NCBI GenBank assembly: GCA_031378125.1
Contig: JANNDW010000135.1
Span: 1 to 11,023 of the forward strand
Direction of reading: 5' to 3'
DNA from: LGRD01 sp031378125
GTDB taxonomy: Bacteria > Pseudomonadota > Gammaproteobacteria > Burkholderiales > Burkholderiaceae_C
DNA length: 11,023 nucleotides
A program made the position numbers and the translations under genes. Below, in pieces: positions 1 to 7,767 of the stretch; position 1 is the first letter of the stretch, and the number at the start of each line of letters is the position of its first letter. Under the pieces are notes generated by a model that saw only the letters and a list, made by a program, of their open reading frames with translations, was not told the origin of the DNA and did no database searches.

Positions 1-251
1 GTCACGCTGGCGCGCAGCGCCTCGTCGAGTTGCCGCCAGGTCGTGCCCTTGCGGTTGAGCAAAACCTCCCAGCCCAGCGCGGCCATCCATGCGGCCAGCG
101 GGCCGGGCGGCACGCCCTGTTTTTTGTAGTCGATGAAGTCGAACCGGACGCCCCGCTCACTCAGAAACGCGCGCGCCTTCTTGACCGTGTCGCAGTGGCT
201 GAGGCCATACATGCGTGTGGAGATCGTGCGGCCTTCAGGTTCGATCGGCAT
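1..251 (-). CDS. Spx/ArsC-family reductase, YffB-like (3' part outside window)
   Basis: The visible 83 codons encode the N-terminal part of a thioredoxin-fold ArsC/Spx-family protein, usually about 115-120 residues long. Seen: a first strand ending in MYGLSHCDTVKKAR with the family cysteine at residue 20, then FDFIDYKKQGV, then GWEVLLNRKGTTWRQLDEALR, which closely matches the YffB subgroup known from E. coli. The family relates to arsenate reductases, but YffB-type members have no firmly established substrate and may be glutathione-linked thiol oxidoreductases. The ATG at 251 was chosen over the in-frame ATG at 212 because it supplies the first beta strand (TISTRMYG) and follows an AAGGA; the spacing of two bases is short. 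It overlaps the upstream lipoprotein gene by 17 bases, suggesting coupled translation. The C-terminus lies outside the window. Confidence 0.88.
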   Translation of the reverse strand, partial: MPIEPEGRTISTRMYGLSHCDTVKKARAFLSERGVRFDFIDYKKQGVPPGPLAAWMAALGWEVLLNRKGTTWRQLDEALRASV

Positions 252-747
252 TGTCCTTGGACTCGCACATCGGATCGGGCGCGTAGCCGGTGTCGGCCAC
301 TCGCCCGGTCTCGTCGATGCCGACTTGAAACCAGCGGCAGAAAACAGTCTCGAAGCGGTACGACCACACCGTCTGGCGCTGCCAGCTGAGCCTGGATTGC
401 TCGGACGGGCGGCCCAGGGCCAGCAGCACCTCCTCCTTGGGGCGCCCTTTCAGCACGGCGTTGAAGCGCGCTTCCGTTAGCACCTGGGCCCAGTTCAGCA
501 GGCGGCCCTGGGCGTCGAAATCCAGCATGTAGGTGTGCTTGCCATAAGGCCCGCGCGCAAACTCCAGCCGCGTGGCACCGCCGGGCAGTGCGTACTCACC
601 GGTGGCGGCCCCGAGCGCGCGGGTGGCGTCAGTCACCGAGGCGCCCGCCGTCAACGATGGCGGGCCGTAGGTGGTGCAGCCCAGACCCAGGCAGGCGGTC
701 AGCACCAAGGCGCCCACGCTCGGGCGATTCAACAAGTTCGGCGCCAT
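235..747 (-). CDS. Putative lipoprotein with BamE-like domain
   Basis: A 170-residue protein starting at an ATG five bases after a strong AAGGAG (753-758). The first 24 residues form a signal peptide. The best lipobox is LTAC, with lipidated Cys19; Cys24 is a poorer alternative. The mature part has two similar segments. The second reads RFNAVLKGRPKEEVLLALGRP, then WSYRFET and VGIDETGRV. This is the pattern of small BamE/SmpA-OmlA-type lipoproteins: a helix with G-(x)n-EEVL-ALGRP followed by strands. The first segment (ATRALGAATGEY, then YMLDFDAQGRL) looks like a degenerate copy of that unit. Function is unknown; an envelope or outer-membrane assembly role is only suggested by fold similarity. 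It heads a minus-strand pair with the overlapping Spx/ArsC-type gene and is divergent from the hydrolase gene at 838. Confidence 0.85.
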   Translation of the reverse strand: MAPNLLNRPSVGALVLTACLGLGCTTYGPPSLTAGASVTDATRALGAATGEYALPGGATRLEFARGPYGKHTYMLDFDAQGRLLNWAQVLTEARFNAVLKGRPKEEVLLALGRPSEQSRLSWQRQTVWSYRFETVFCRWFQVGIDETGRVADTGYAPDPMCESKDNADRT

Positions 748-804
748 CACATCTCCTTCTCGGGCAACCCCGCCCGCCACCGCTTGCGCGAGACCGGCGG
801 TCCA

Positions 805-810
805 TAGAAT
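805..810 (+). promoter_or_regulatory. Probable -10 element of the hydrolase/dehydrogenase operon
   Basis: TAGAAT (five of six matches to TATAAT) lies 27 bases before the ATG at 838, predicting a leader of about 20 bases. No convincing -35 hexamer is present; the nearest candidate, TTGCGC at 784-789, gives a short 15-base spacer. Inference from sequence only. Confidence 0.35.
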
Positions 811-837
811 CCAACGATCATTCTCCGATTCCACGCC

Positions 838-1812
838 ATGCGCACGCCACCCTCCTTTGTCCAGGTTCTCGACCACGGCATTCATGTCATCGACACCGGC
901 TTTCACCGCCCGATGTTCGATGCCGCCTACCTGATGATCGAAGCGGGCCGTGCCGCATTCATCGACACCGGCACCAACCATTCGGTTCCCCGGCTGCTGG
1001 CCGCGCTGGCGGCGGCAAACCTGCCCGCCGATGCGGTCGACTTCGTGATCGCCACCCACGTGCACCTGGACCATGCGGGCGGCGCGGGCCTGCTGATGCA
1101 GCAACTGCCCATTGCCCGGCTGGTGGTTCACCCACGCGGCGCGCCGCACCTGATCAACCCGCGGCTGCTGATCAATGGCGCGCGCGCTGTCTACGGAGAC
1201 GAAGAGTTCGAGCGTTCGTACGGCAACGTGATCGGCGTGGCGCCGGATCGCGTGCTGGAGACCGCCGACGGCATGCTGCTGGCGCTGGCGGGCCGGCCAC
1301 TGAGCTTCATCGACACACCCGGCCACGCACGCCACCACCATTGCATCTGGGACGAGCGCAGCCGCGGCTTTTTCACCGGCGACACCTTCGGCCTGTCGTA
1401 CCGCGAGTTCGACACGGCCCGCGGCGCCTGGCTGCTGCCCACCACGACGCCGGTGCAGTTTGAGCCCGATGCCTTGCATGCGTCGGTGCGGCGCATGCTG
1501 GCCTTCGAGCCCGAGCGCATGTACCTGACCCACTTTGGGCCGGTGACCCAGGTGCAGCGGCTGGGCGCCGAGTTGTTGGTGCAGCTGAACCAGGTCGTGG
1601 CGCTGGGCGAGTCGGTTCGCCAACATGCGGACCGGCATGCCGCGCTGAAGCAGGGGTTGCTGGAGATTTGCGTTGCCGGTGCGCAGCGCAACGGCTGCCG
1701 CATGGAGCGCGAAACGGTGCGCGAACTGCTCGCGCTGGACATCGAGCTCAACGCCCAGGGCATGGGCATCTGGCTGGATCGCAAGCCGCCTCCAGCGAGG
1801 CTGAGTTCATGA
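838..1812 (+). CDS. Metallo-beta-lactamase-fold hydrolase
   Basis: A 324-residue metallo-beta-lactamase (MBL) superfamily enzyme, probably cytoplasmic because no signal peptide is seen. Metal-binding residues in order: THVHLDH at 73-79 (H74, H76, D78, H79), H163 in DTPGHARHHH, D182 in FTGDTFG, and H232 in YLTHFG. These are the ligands of a dinuclear hydrolase such as the glyoxalase II and lactonase types. The N-terminal strand pair (GIHVIDTG, AAFIDTG) is typical of the fold. The substrate cannot be told from sequence; a lactone, thioester or other ester is possible. About 90 residues follow the last ligand and form a mostly helical tail. The gene overlaps the next one by four bases (ATGA), so the two are co-translated, and the partner is a dehydrogenase, which hints at consecutive catabolic steps. 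No clear Shine-Dalgarno precedes the ATG. Confidence 0.93.
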   Translation: MRTPPSFVQVLDHGIHVIDTGFHRPMFDAAYLMIEAGRAAFIDTGTNHSVPRLLAALAAANLPADAVDFVIATHVHLDHAGGAGLLMQQLPIARLVVHPRGAPHLINPRLLINGARAVYGDEEFERSYGNVIGVAPDRVLETADGMLLALAGRPLSFIDTPGHARHHHCIWDERSRGFFTGDTFGLSYREFDTARGAWLLPTTTPVQFEPDALHASVRRMLAFEPERMYLTHFGPVTQVQRLGAELLVQLNQVVALGESVRQHADRHAALKQGLLEICVAGAQRNGCRMERETVRELLALDIELNAQGMGIWLDRKPPPARLSS

Positions 1813-2594
1813 CCGCCGTCCAGTTTCATCTGGAGGGGCAGGTGGCGGTGGTCACCGGTGCGGCGCAGGGCATCGGCGCGGCCTGCGCCGAACGATTGGC
1901 GCGCGATGGCGCGGCGCTGGCTCTGTGGGACATCGACACACCCGGCGGCGAGGCGCTGGCCGCTGCGCTGCGGGAGCGTGGGCACCGCGCGGCCTTCATG
2001 CATTGCAACGTCGCAGACAAAGCCGCGGTCGACGCGGCCGTGGCCGCCACGCTGCAGGCTTTCGGGCGCATTGATGCGCTGGTCAACAACGCCGGCATTT
2101 TCAAGGCCGCCAACTTTCTCGACATCACCGAAGCCGACTGGGACGCGGTGATCGCCGTCAACCTGAAGGGTGCGTTCCTGGTCGGCCAGGCCGTGGCACG
2201 CGCGATGGTCAAAGGAGGCGGCGGCGCCATCGTCAACATGAGCTCGGTGAACGCGGTGCTGGCCATCCCCAGCATCGCCAGCTACAACGCCAGCAAGGGC
2301 GGCGTGAACCAGTTGACGCGGGTGATGGCGCTGGCGCTGGCCGAGCACGGGATTCGCGTCAACGCCGTCGCGCCAGGCACGATTGCCACCGAACTGGCGC
2401 GCAAGGCGGTGCTGGGCAGCGCCGAGGCGAAGGCGCGCATCCTGAGCCGCACGCCGATGCAGCGGCTCGGTGCGCCGGAAGAAATCGCCGACGTGTGCGC
2501 GTTTCTGGTCAGCGGCGCGTCGAGCTACATGACGGGCGAGATCGTCTATGTCGACGGCGGACGGCTGGCGCTGAACTACACAGTGGCTCCTTGA
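1809..2594 (+). CDS. Short-chain dehydrogenase/reductase (classical SDR)
   Basis: A 261-residue classical SDR of normal family length. Seen: the nucleotide-binding TGAAQGIG at 16-23, NNAG at 93-96, N118 in IAVNLKG, catalytic S146, and Y159/K163 in SYNASK. PGTIATELARK (after the active site) and a C-terminal YMTGEIVYVDGG are also standard. D41 at the end of the second strand (ALWDID) argues for NAD(H) rather than NADP(H), by known SDR rules. The usual adenine-contacting Asp-Val is Cys66-Asn67-Val68 here. The substrate is unknown; sugar, polyol or hydroxy-acid oxidation is common for such proteins. The start at 1809 overlaps the upstream hydrolase stop as ATGA, which fixes the start and implies coupled translation. 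An upstream in-frame extension was rejected because it would overlap the hydrolase and adds nothing SDR-like. Confidence 0.93.
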   Translation: MTAVQFHLEGQVAVVTGAAQGIGAACAERLARDGAALALWDIDTPGGEALAAALRERGHRAAFMHCNVADKAAVDAAVAATLQAFGRIDALVNNAGIFKAANFLDITEADWDAVIAVNLKGAFLVGQAVARAMVKGGGGAIVNMSSVNAVLAIPSIASYNASKGGVNQLTRVMALALAEHGIRVNAVAPGTIATELARKAVLGSAEAKARILSRTPMQRLGAPEEIADVCAFLVSGASSYMTGEIVYVDGGRLALNYTVAP

Positions 2595-2600
2595 CACGCG

Positions 2601-2623
2601 GCGCCGGCGGGGAGCGCCGGCGC
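2601..2623 (+). other. Strong GC hairpin after the SDR gene
   Basis: A perfect 9-bp stem (GCGCCGGCG / CGCCGGCGC) with a five-base loop starts six bases after the SDR stop codon. No T-run follows, so it is not a canonical intrinsic terminator. It could stabilise the 3' end of the operon mRNA, slow polymerase, or act with Rho. Confidence 0.6.
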
Positions 2624-2673
2624 GGCACGGGCATGGAGTGCCGGCACGGCGCGAGCACCGAATCGAAGGCCTG

Positions 2674-3000
2674 ATGTTCGAAGTGCCGAGCGTTTCAACG
2701 GGCGTGGTCTGCCTCGGCGAGATGGGCGACAAGACACAGATCGCCACCGTGATGCTGGCGGCCCGCTACGACTCGCTGCTGTGGGTCACGGTCGGCACGA
2801 CCTTGGGCATGATGCTGGCCAACGTGCCGGCGGTGCTGTTCGGTGACCGGGTCGTGAAGTGGGTGCCGCTGGCCTGGGCGCACCGCGTGGCGGCGATCGT
2901 GTTCGTGGTGCTGGGCGTGCTGATATTGCTGGCCCGGGCTTCGCCCGTGTCGGCGGCCCTGAGAGCAACAGAGTGGTTGCACGATGGCCCTTACCGGTAG
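2674..3000 (+). CDS. Half-length Gdt1/TMEM165 (UPF0016) transporter-like protein
   Basis: Encodes 108 residues of the UPF0016/Gdt1 family, membrane proteins linked to Mn2+/Ca2+ export. Full-length members have two homologous three-helix halves, each with an E-x-G-D-K-T motif. Only one is present here (EMGDKT, residues 16-21), followed by QIATVMLAARY and GTTLGMMLANVPAV, which are hallmarks of the usual C-terminal half. The short segment before the motif (VSTGVVCL) looks instead like the start of the usual N-terminal half. Predicted membrane segments lie near residues 5-27, 33-56 and 69-87. The ATG at 2674 follows GAAGG; an upstream in-frame ATG at 2638 adds only a basic, non-conserved tail. 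Only 79 bases separate it from the SDR gene, too few for a missing first half. It may be a decayed remnant or a working half that oligomerises. Confidence 0.75.
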   Translation: MFEVPSVSTGVVCLGEMGDKTQIATVMLAARYDSLLWVTVGTTLGMMLANVPAVLFGDRVVKWVPLAWAHRVAAIVFVVLGVLILLARASPVSAALRATEWLHDGPYR

Positions 3001-3341
3001 TTGCAGCACGCACGCGCGGGCCCATCGCGTACCTGCCGCTTTTGTTGCCCGCGGCCGCCCACCAACGCGGCCTTTTGTGTATCAAGGGTTAACCCGATAT
3101 CTGCGACCTTTCGACCAAATTCGACGGTAAGGAGCAGCGCTTTCCCATAGGAAATCAAGGGCCGGCAAGACAAACCCCAGCGGAAATGTGTGAAACACCC
3201 ATTTACCGTTCACTCCAGCGCTACACGGCGGCGCTCTTTAGGCTTGCATTGATCGACACGAGTCCGGGGGGCATTCATCGCGCTCACCGTCATTTCATTC
3301 AACCGCAAGCACATCGTTGCGGCAACTGAGCGAGTCCATTC
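3001..3341. other. Intergenic region between Gdt1-like gene and membrane protein gene
   Basis: This 341-base gap holds the terminator at 3053-3076 and, ten bases later, a perfect 10-base palindrome GGGTTAACCC (3086-3095). The rest (3097-3341) is less GC-rich than the genes and presumably contains the promoter of the membrane protein gene, but I see no convincing -35/-10 pair. A 47-codon open frame from the ATG at 3186 has no recognisable features and is not called. Confidence 0.5.
3053..3076 (+). terminator. Intrinsic terminator after Gdt1-like gene
   Basis: GGCCGC (3053-3058) pairs perfectly with GCGGCC (3067-3072) across an 8-base loop and is followed at once by TTTT and then GTGT. It lies 53 bases past the stop of the Gdt1-like gene on the same strand, so it probably ends the transcript that starts with the hydrolase gene or the Gdt1-like gene. 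Confidence 0.65.
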
Positions 3342-3995
3342 ATGCAAATCACTCAAGAACTCGTCATGGAGTTCGCCCGCATGGGCATCATTTATGTGCA
3401 CCTGATCGCGTGCTGTGTCGCCATCGGCCTCGTGCTGACCAGTGATATCGGGATGGTCATGCAGCTGTTCAGCGGCGACCCGTCCGAGCGCGTGGACAAG
3501 CGGCACCTGAGGCAACTGCAAAACACGGTGGCCATTGCACTGGCTGCGCTTTGGGTGTCCGGTGTGGCCGTGGTGTTGCTCGATGCGTCGTTGAAGGGCT
3601 GGCAGTATTTCGCCAACCCGAAGCTGCAGGCCAAGATCCTGATCGTAGTGTTGTTGACGCTCAACGGCGTGGTGCTTCACTACCGGGTGTTGCCCTGGAT
3701 GCTTAGAGCGCGATCGCTGCTCAAATTGTCGTATGGCCAGAGCCTGCTGGCGATTTTCGCCGGCGCGGTGTCCGGCGTGTCCTGGTTCTACGCCGCCATG
3801 CTCGGGGTCGGCCGGCCCTTGTCGTGGAAGTACTCGCTGGTGGAACTGATGACCGCATACCCGCTGCTGATTGGCGCGGGCTTCTTCTCGATGCTGTTGC
3901 TGACGTTCTGGGCCAAGTACCGTGCCAGCGGCGAACACCGGGCGTTCCAGCAAACGATGCTCTACGTAGACACACGAAGCCACGCCCGGGCCTAA
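3342..3995 (+). CDS. Integral membrane protein of unknown function
   Basis: A 217-residue membrane protein that I cannot assign to a named family with certainty. Hydrophobic segments lie near residues 15-40, 62-80, 96-118, 133-155 and 167-190, giving about five helices. Polar residues inside or at the ends of helices stand out: H20 and D35 in helix 1, D81 after helix 2, K98, N108 and H113 in helix 3 (the K-x9-N-x4-H spacing), and W148-F-Y with R158-P and W162-K-Y before helix 5. Histidines placed like this are seen in small haem- or metal-binding membrane proteins, but that is only a suggestion. The short cytosolic or periplasmic loop at 44-58 is charged. It appears monocistronic: the next gene begins 135 bases later with its own promoter. 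No strong Shine-Dalgarno is visible. Confidence 0.85.
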   Translation: MQITQELVMEFARMGIIYVHLIACCVAIGLVLTSDIGMVMQLFSGDPSERVDKRHLRQLQNTVAIALAALWVSGVAVVLLDASLKGWQYFANPKLQAKILIVVLLTLNGVVLHYRVLPWMLRARSLLKLSYGQSLLAIFAGAVSGVSWFYAAMLGVGRPLSWKYSLVELMTAYPLLIGAGFFSMLLLTFWAKYRASGEHRAFQQTMLYVDTRSHARA

Positions 3996-4075
3996 AGGTC
4001 TCGAACAGCGGGCCCGGCGCTCAATGAGTGACCCTCCCGCGCTGCGCGTGCAAGCCCTGCCGCGGTCAGTCGGGC

Positions 4076-4104
4076 TTGTGAGCAGCACTCCTGTGCGCTA
4101 CGCT
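4076..4104 (+). promoter_or_regulatory. Candidate promoter of the GFA-family gene
   Basis: TTGTGA (4076-4081) and TACGCT (4099-4104) are separated by exactly 17 bases. Predicted transcription start is near 4111, giving a 20-base leader that carries the AGGAGA ribosome site. The -10 hexamer is only a 3/6 match to the E. coli consensus, so confidence is modest. Confidence 0.45.
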
Positions 4105-4130
4105 GACGGGCTGGATCACAGGAGACCCGA

Positions 4131-4619
4131 ATGCCCGTTGAAACTCCAAACGCGCCGCTTGCCGGCGGCTGTTTGTGCGGTGCCGTACGTTTTCAAGCCC
4201 GCCCCGACAAGCGCGAGGGCTACTACTGCCATTGCCGCATGTGCCAGCTGGCGTTCGGCAACACCCGCGCGGCATTCATCAACCTGCGCAAGGACCAGGT
4301 GGTCTGGACGACCGGAACGCCCGCCGAGTTCGCTTCGTCGAAGTTCGCCGTTCGAGGTTTCTGCAACCGCTGCGGCACGCCGCTAAGCTTTGCCTACGCC
4401 GGTTCGAAAAACATGGATCTGGCGGTCGGTGCGTTCGACGACCCATCGGCCATCCGCCCGCTGTCGCACTTCGCGGTGGAGTCGCGGGTGGCGAACTGGC
4501 ATGCCGACGACGGCCTGCCGGGCGACCGGCTCGACGCGTCCAACGCCTTGATGGAGCGCTGGAAAGCGGCCTACGGCGGCGACGTGGTTCCGGGCCTCGA
4601 CGCCACCCGCGGGCGCTGA
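4131..4619 (+). CDS. GFA-family zinc-binding protein (DUF636)
   Basis: A 162-residue member of the family named after the glutathione-dependent formaldehyde-activating enzyme. Zinc ligands are all visible: C14 and C16 in GGCLCGAVRF, C33, C35 and C38 in YCHCRMC, and C78 and C81 in CNRCGTPL. This matches the CENP-V/GFA fold, whose founding member was proposed to speed the joining of formaldehyde with glutathione. Most homologues, including this one, have no proven activity, so it should not be called a formaldehyde enzyme on sequence alone. The start is well supported by AGGAGA six bases upstream of the ATG. It ends seven bases before a 20-base perfect palindrome and is followed on the same strand by gloA, another enzyme tied to glutathione. 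Confidence 0.9.
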   Translation: MPVETPNAPLAGGCLCGAVRFQARPDKREGYYCHCRMCQLAFGNTRAAFINLRKDQVVWTTGTPAEFASSKFAVRGFCNRCGTPLSFAYAGSKNMDLAVGAFDDPSAIRPLSHFAVESRVANWHADDGLPGDRLDASNALMERWKAAYGGDVVPGLDATRGR

Positions 4620-4625
4620 ACCAAT

Positions 4626-4645
4626 GGCCCGCCCGCGGGCGGGCC
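4626..4645 (+). other. 20-base perfect palindrome after GFA gene
   Basis: Two 10-base arms (GGCCCGCCCG and its complement) abut with no spacer, beginning seven bases after the GFA stop codon. In RNA this gives a GC-only hairpin with a small loop. No T-run follows. It may protect the mRNA end or contribute to Rho-dependent termination between GFA and gloA. Confidence 0.5.
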
Positions 4646-4659
4646 TGGGCCGAACGCGC

Positions 4660-4665
4660 TACGCT
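4660..4665 (+). promoter_or_regulatory. Weak candidate -10 element of gloA
   Basis: TACGCT, within the 10-mer GCGCTACGCT (4656-4665) that also occurs upstream of the GFA gene at 4095-4104. Predicted start near 4672 gives a leader of about 27 bases. No -35 match at the right distance; that region is occupied by the palindrome. Confidence 0.25.
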
Positions 4666-4698
4666 CCTGGTTCTTCAACCGAATCTCAATCAACCACC

Positions 4699-5082
4699 AT
4701 GAGACTCCTCCACACCATGCTGCGCGTGGGCAACCTGCAGCGATCGATCGATTTCTACACGAACGTGATGGGCATGAAGCTGCTGCGCACGTCGGAGAAC
4801 CCGTCGCAGAACTACACCCTGGCCTTCGTGGGCTACGGCAACAACCCGGACCATGCCGAGCTGGAGCTGACCTACAACCACGGCGTCGAGTCCTACGACC
4901 TGGGCACCGCCTACGGCCACATCGCCATCGGCGTGCCGGATGCCGCTGCCGCGTGTGAAAAGATTCGCGCCAACGGCGGCGCGGTCACGCGCGAAGCCGG
5001 CCCGGTGAAGGGCGGCACGACGGTGATTGCCTTCATCACCGATCCTGATGGTTATAAGGTGGAGTTGATCGAGCGGAAGTAG
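4699..5082 (+). CDS. gloA: Lactoylglutathione lyase (glyoxalase I)
   Basis: Glyoxalase I converts the hemithioacetal of methylglyoxal and glutathione to S-lactoylglutathione in the cytoplasm, the first step of methylglyoxal detoxification. The 127-residue protein is very close to E. coli GloA: MRLLHTMLRVGNLQRSIDFY, GMKLLRTSEN, LAFVGYG, LGTAYGHIAIGV, and REAGPVKGGTTVIAF followed by DPDGYKVELIE. The four metal ligands fall at the same positions as in the E. coli enzyme (H5, E56, H74, E122), which predicts a nickel- or cobalt-preferring type rather than the zinc type. The start at 4699 gives the exact family N-terminus; an open frame extending further upstream is not part of the protein. No Shine-Dalgarno is evident before the ATG. 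It converges with eda, with only 54 bases between the two stops. Confidence 0.97.
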   Translation: MRLLHTMLRVGNLQRSIDFYTNVMGMKLLRTSENPSQNYTLAFVGYGNNPDHAELELTYNHGVESYDLGTAYGHIAIGVPDAAAACEKIRANGGAVTREAGPVKGGTTVIAFITDPDGYKVELIERK

Positions 5083-5136
5083 CCGCTGGCGCCGCGGTCT
5101 CGGCCCAACACTTCGCGCAGGGTCAAGGGCACCCGG

Positions 5137-5760
5137 TCAGCGGCGCAGCGCACTCGCCTCTTTAGCGAGCCGGGTGATGCGAGCCCAGTCCTTGGCCGCC
5201 ACCGCATCGGCCGGCGTCAGCCACGAGCCACCACACACCTTCACGTTGGGGAGCGCCAGGAACTGCGGCGCGGTCTCCAGCGTGATACCGCCGGTGGGGC
5301 AAAACACCACGTCGGTGAACGGCCCGGCCAGCGCCTTCAGCATCGGGATGCCGCCCGCGGCGGTGGCCGGAAAGAACTTCAGGAAGTGGTAGCCGTCGGC
5401 ATTGGCCAGCATCACCTCGCTGGCGGTCGCCACACCGGGCAGCAAGGGCAGGCCGAACTCTGTGCACGCGGTTCCGACGGCGCTGGCGTAGCCCGGGCTC
5501 ACGGCGAACACGCAGCCCGCGTCCTTGGCAGCCCGAGCGTCGGCCCGGCTGCGCACGGTGCCCGCGCCGACGATGGCACCTGGCACCGCCCTGGCAATCG
5601 CTTCCATGCATTGCAGCGCGATGGGCGTGCGCAAGGTCACCTCCAGCACCTTCACGCCGCCGTCGACCAGCGCCTGCGCCATCGGCACGGCGTCTTCGAG
5701 GCGGTTGATGACGATGACCGGAATCACCGGGCCGTGCGAAACGAGATCGAGTGGGTTCAT
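5137..5760 (-). CDS. eda: KDPG aldolase (2-dehydro-3-deoxyphosphogluconate aldolase)
   Basis: Cleaves KDPG to pyruvate and glyceraldehyde 3-phosphate, the last step of the Entner-Doudoroff pathway, in the cytoplasm. The 207-residue TIM-barrel protein shows PVIPVIVINRLEDAVPMA, the active-site EVTLRT (E40, R44), VGAGTV (T68), the Schiff-base lysine K128 in FLKFFPA, and the phosphate-binding FCPTGGI and GGSWL. All known catalytic residues of the E. coli enzyme are present. The start at 5760 follows GGAG with an 8-base gap. An in-frame ATG at 5820 also has a GGAG and would add 20 residues of non-conserved sequence, so the shorter form is preferred. It lies 91 bases downstream of edd on the same strand and is most likely transcribed from the edd promoter; no terminator is seen between them. 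Confidence 0.96.
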   Translation of the reverse strand: MNPLDLVSHGPVIPVIVINRLEDAVPMAQALVDGGVKVLEVTLRTPIALQCMEAIARAVPGAIVGAGTVRSRADARAAKDAGCVFAVSPGYASAVGTACTEFGLPLLPGVATASEVMLANADGYHFLKFFPATAAGGIPMLKALAGPFTDVVFCPTGGITLETAPQFLALPNVKVCGGSWLTPADAVAAKDWARITRLAKEASALRR

Positions 5761-5851
5761 CAGGCAAGCTCCGTGCTTCGCACACCAGTATTCGCTCTTG
5801 GGACGGCCCGGTGTGCGCATGCGGGCATCTCCGAAGTCAACAGCGTTGAAG

Positions 5852-7666
<1,815 letters not shown>

Positions 7667-7695
7667 GGGCCGACCCCGATGTAACGACTGGGTTA

Positions 7696-7724
7696 ATTGT
7701 GATGTAACCCGGTTACATCGTCAA
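7696..7724 (-). promoter_or_regulatory. edd-eda promoter
   Basis: On the minus strand TTGACG (7719-7724) and CACAAT (7696-7701) are spaced by exactly 17 bases. TTGACG is a 5/6 match to the sigma-70 -35 and CACAAT a 4/6 match to the -10. Transcription should start near 7689, giving a leader of about 23 bases before the edd ATG at 7666. This is the best promoter in the window. Confidence 0.7.
7701..7719. promoter_or_regulatory. Operator palindrome in the edd promoter spacer
   Basis: GATGTAACC and GGTTACATC are perfect 9-base inverted arms around a central C. The site fills the spacer and touches both hexamers of the edd promoter, so a bound protein would block RNA polymerase. The core TGTAA-N5-TTACA has the shape of sites known for HexR (RpiR family), the KDPG-responsive repressor of edd genes in other proteobacteria. 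A LacI-family sugar-acid regulator is an alternative. A half-site copy, GATGTAAC, lies at 7678-7685 in the leader. Confidence 0.7.
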
Positions 7725-7755
7725 ATCATCCTGAGCCGGCGCGGCCCACCCGCGC

Positions 7756-7761
7756 TAGAGT
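7756..7761 (+). promoter_or_regulatory. Candidate -10 element of ChaC-like gene (leaderless)
   Basis: TAGAGT (4/6 match to TATAAT) ends six bases before the ATG at 7768, which would place the transcription start on or next to the start codon. No Shine-Dalgarno and no good -35 are seen. Confidence 0.35.
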
Positions 7762-7767
7762 GGGCGC

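Noticed and set aside
748..1638. N-terminal extension of the lipoprotein frame
   Set aside because: The frame is open upstream, but a signal peptide with lipobox and a strong ribosome site fix the start at 747; the rest is antisense to the hydrolase.
1191..2747. Minus-strand open frame of over 500 codons
   Set aside because: Antisense to the hydrolase and SDR genes, both with complete catalytic motifs; low-complexity translation.
3186..3329. 47-codon open frame in the gap before the membrane protein gene
   Set aside because: No ribosome site, no recognisable motif and ordinary for an open frame of this length.
3210..4088. Minus-strand open frame of about 290 codons opposite the membrane protein
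   Set aside because: The plus-strand protein has clear hydrophobic helices and codon bias; the antisense frame is His/Gln/Arg-rich with no recognisable domain.
4624..4698. Upstream extension of gloA
   Set aside because: The extra residues come from the palindrome and leader, and the ATG at 4699 reproduces the exact family N-terminus.
5082..5144. Inverted repeat GCCGCTG/CAGCGGC across the gloA-eda stop codons as a bidirectional terminator
   Set aside because: The loop would be 49 bases and there is no T-run on either strand; pairing may be chance in GC-rich DNA.
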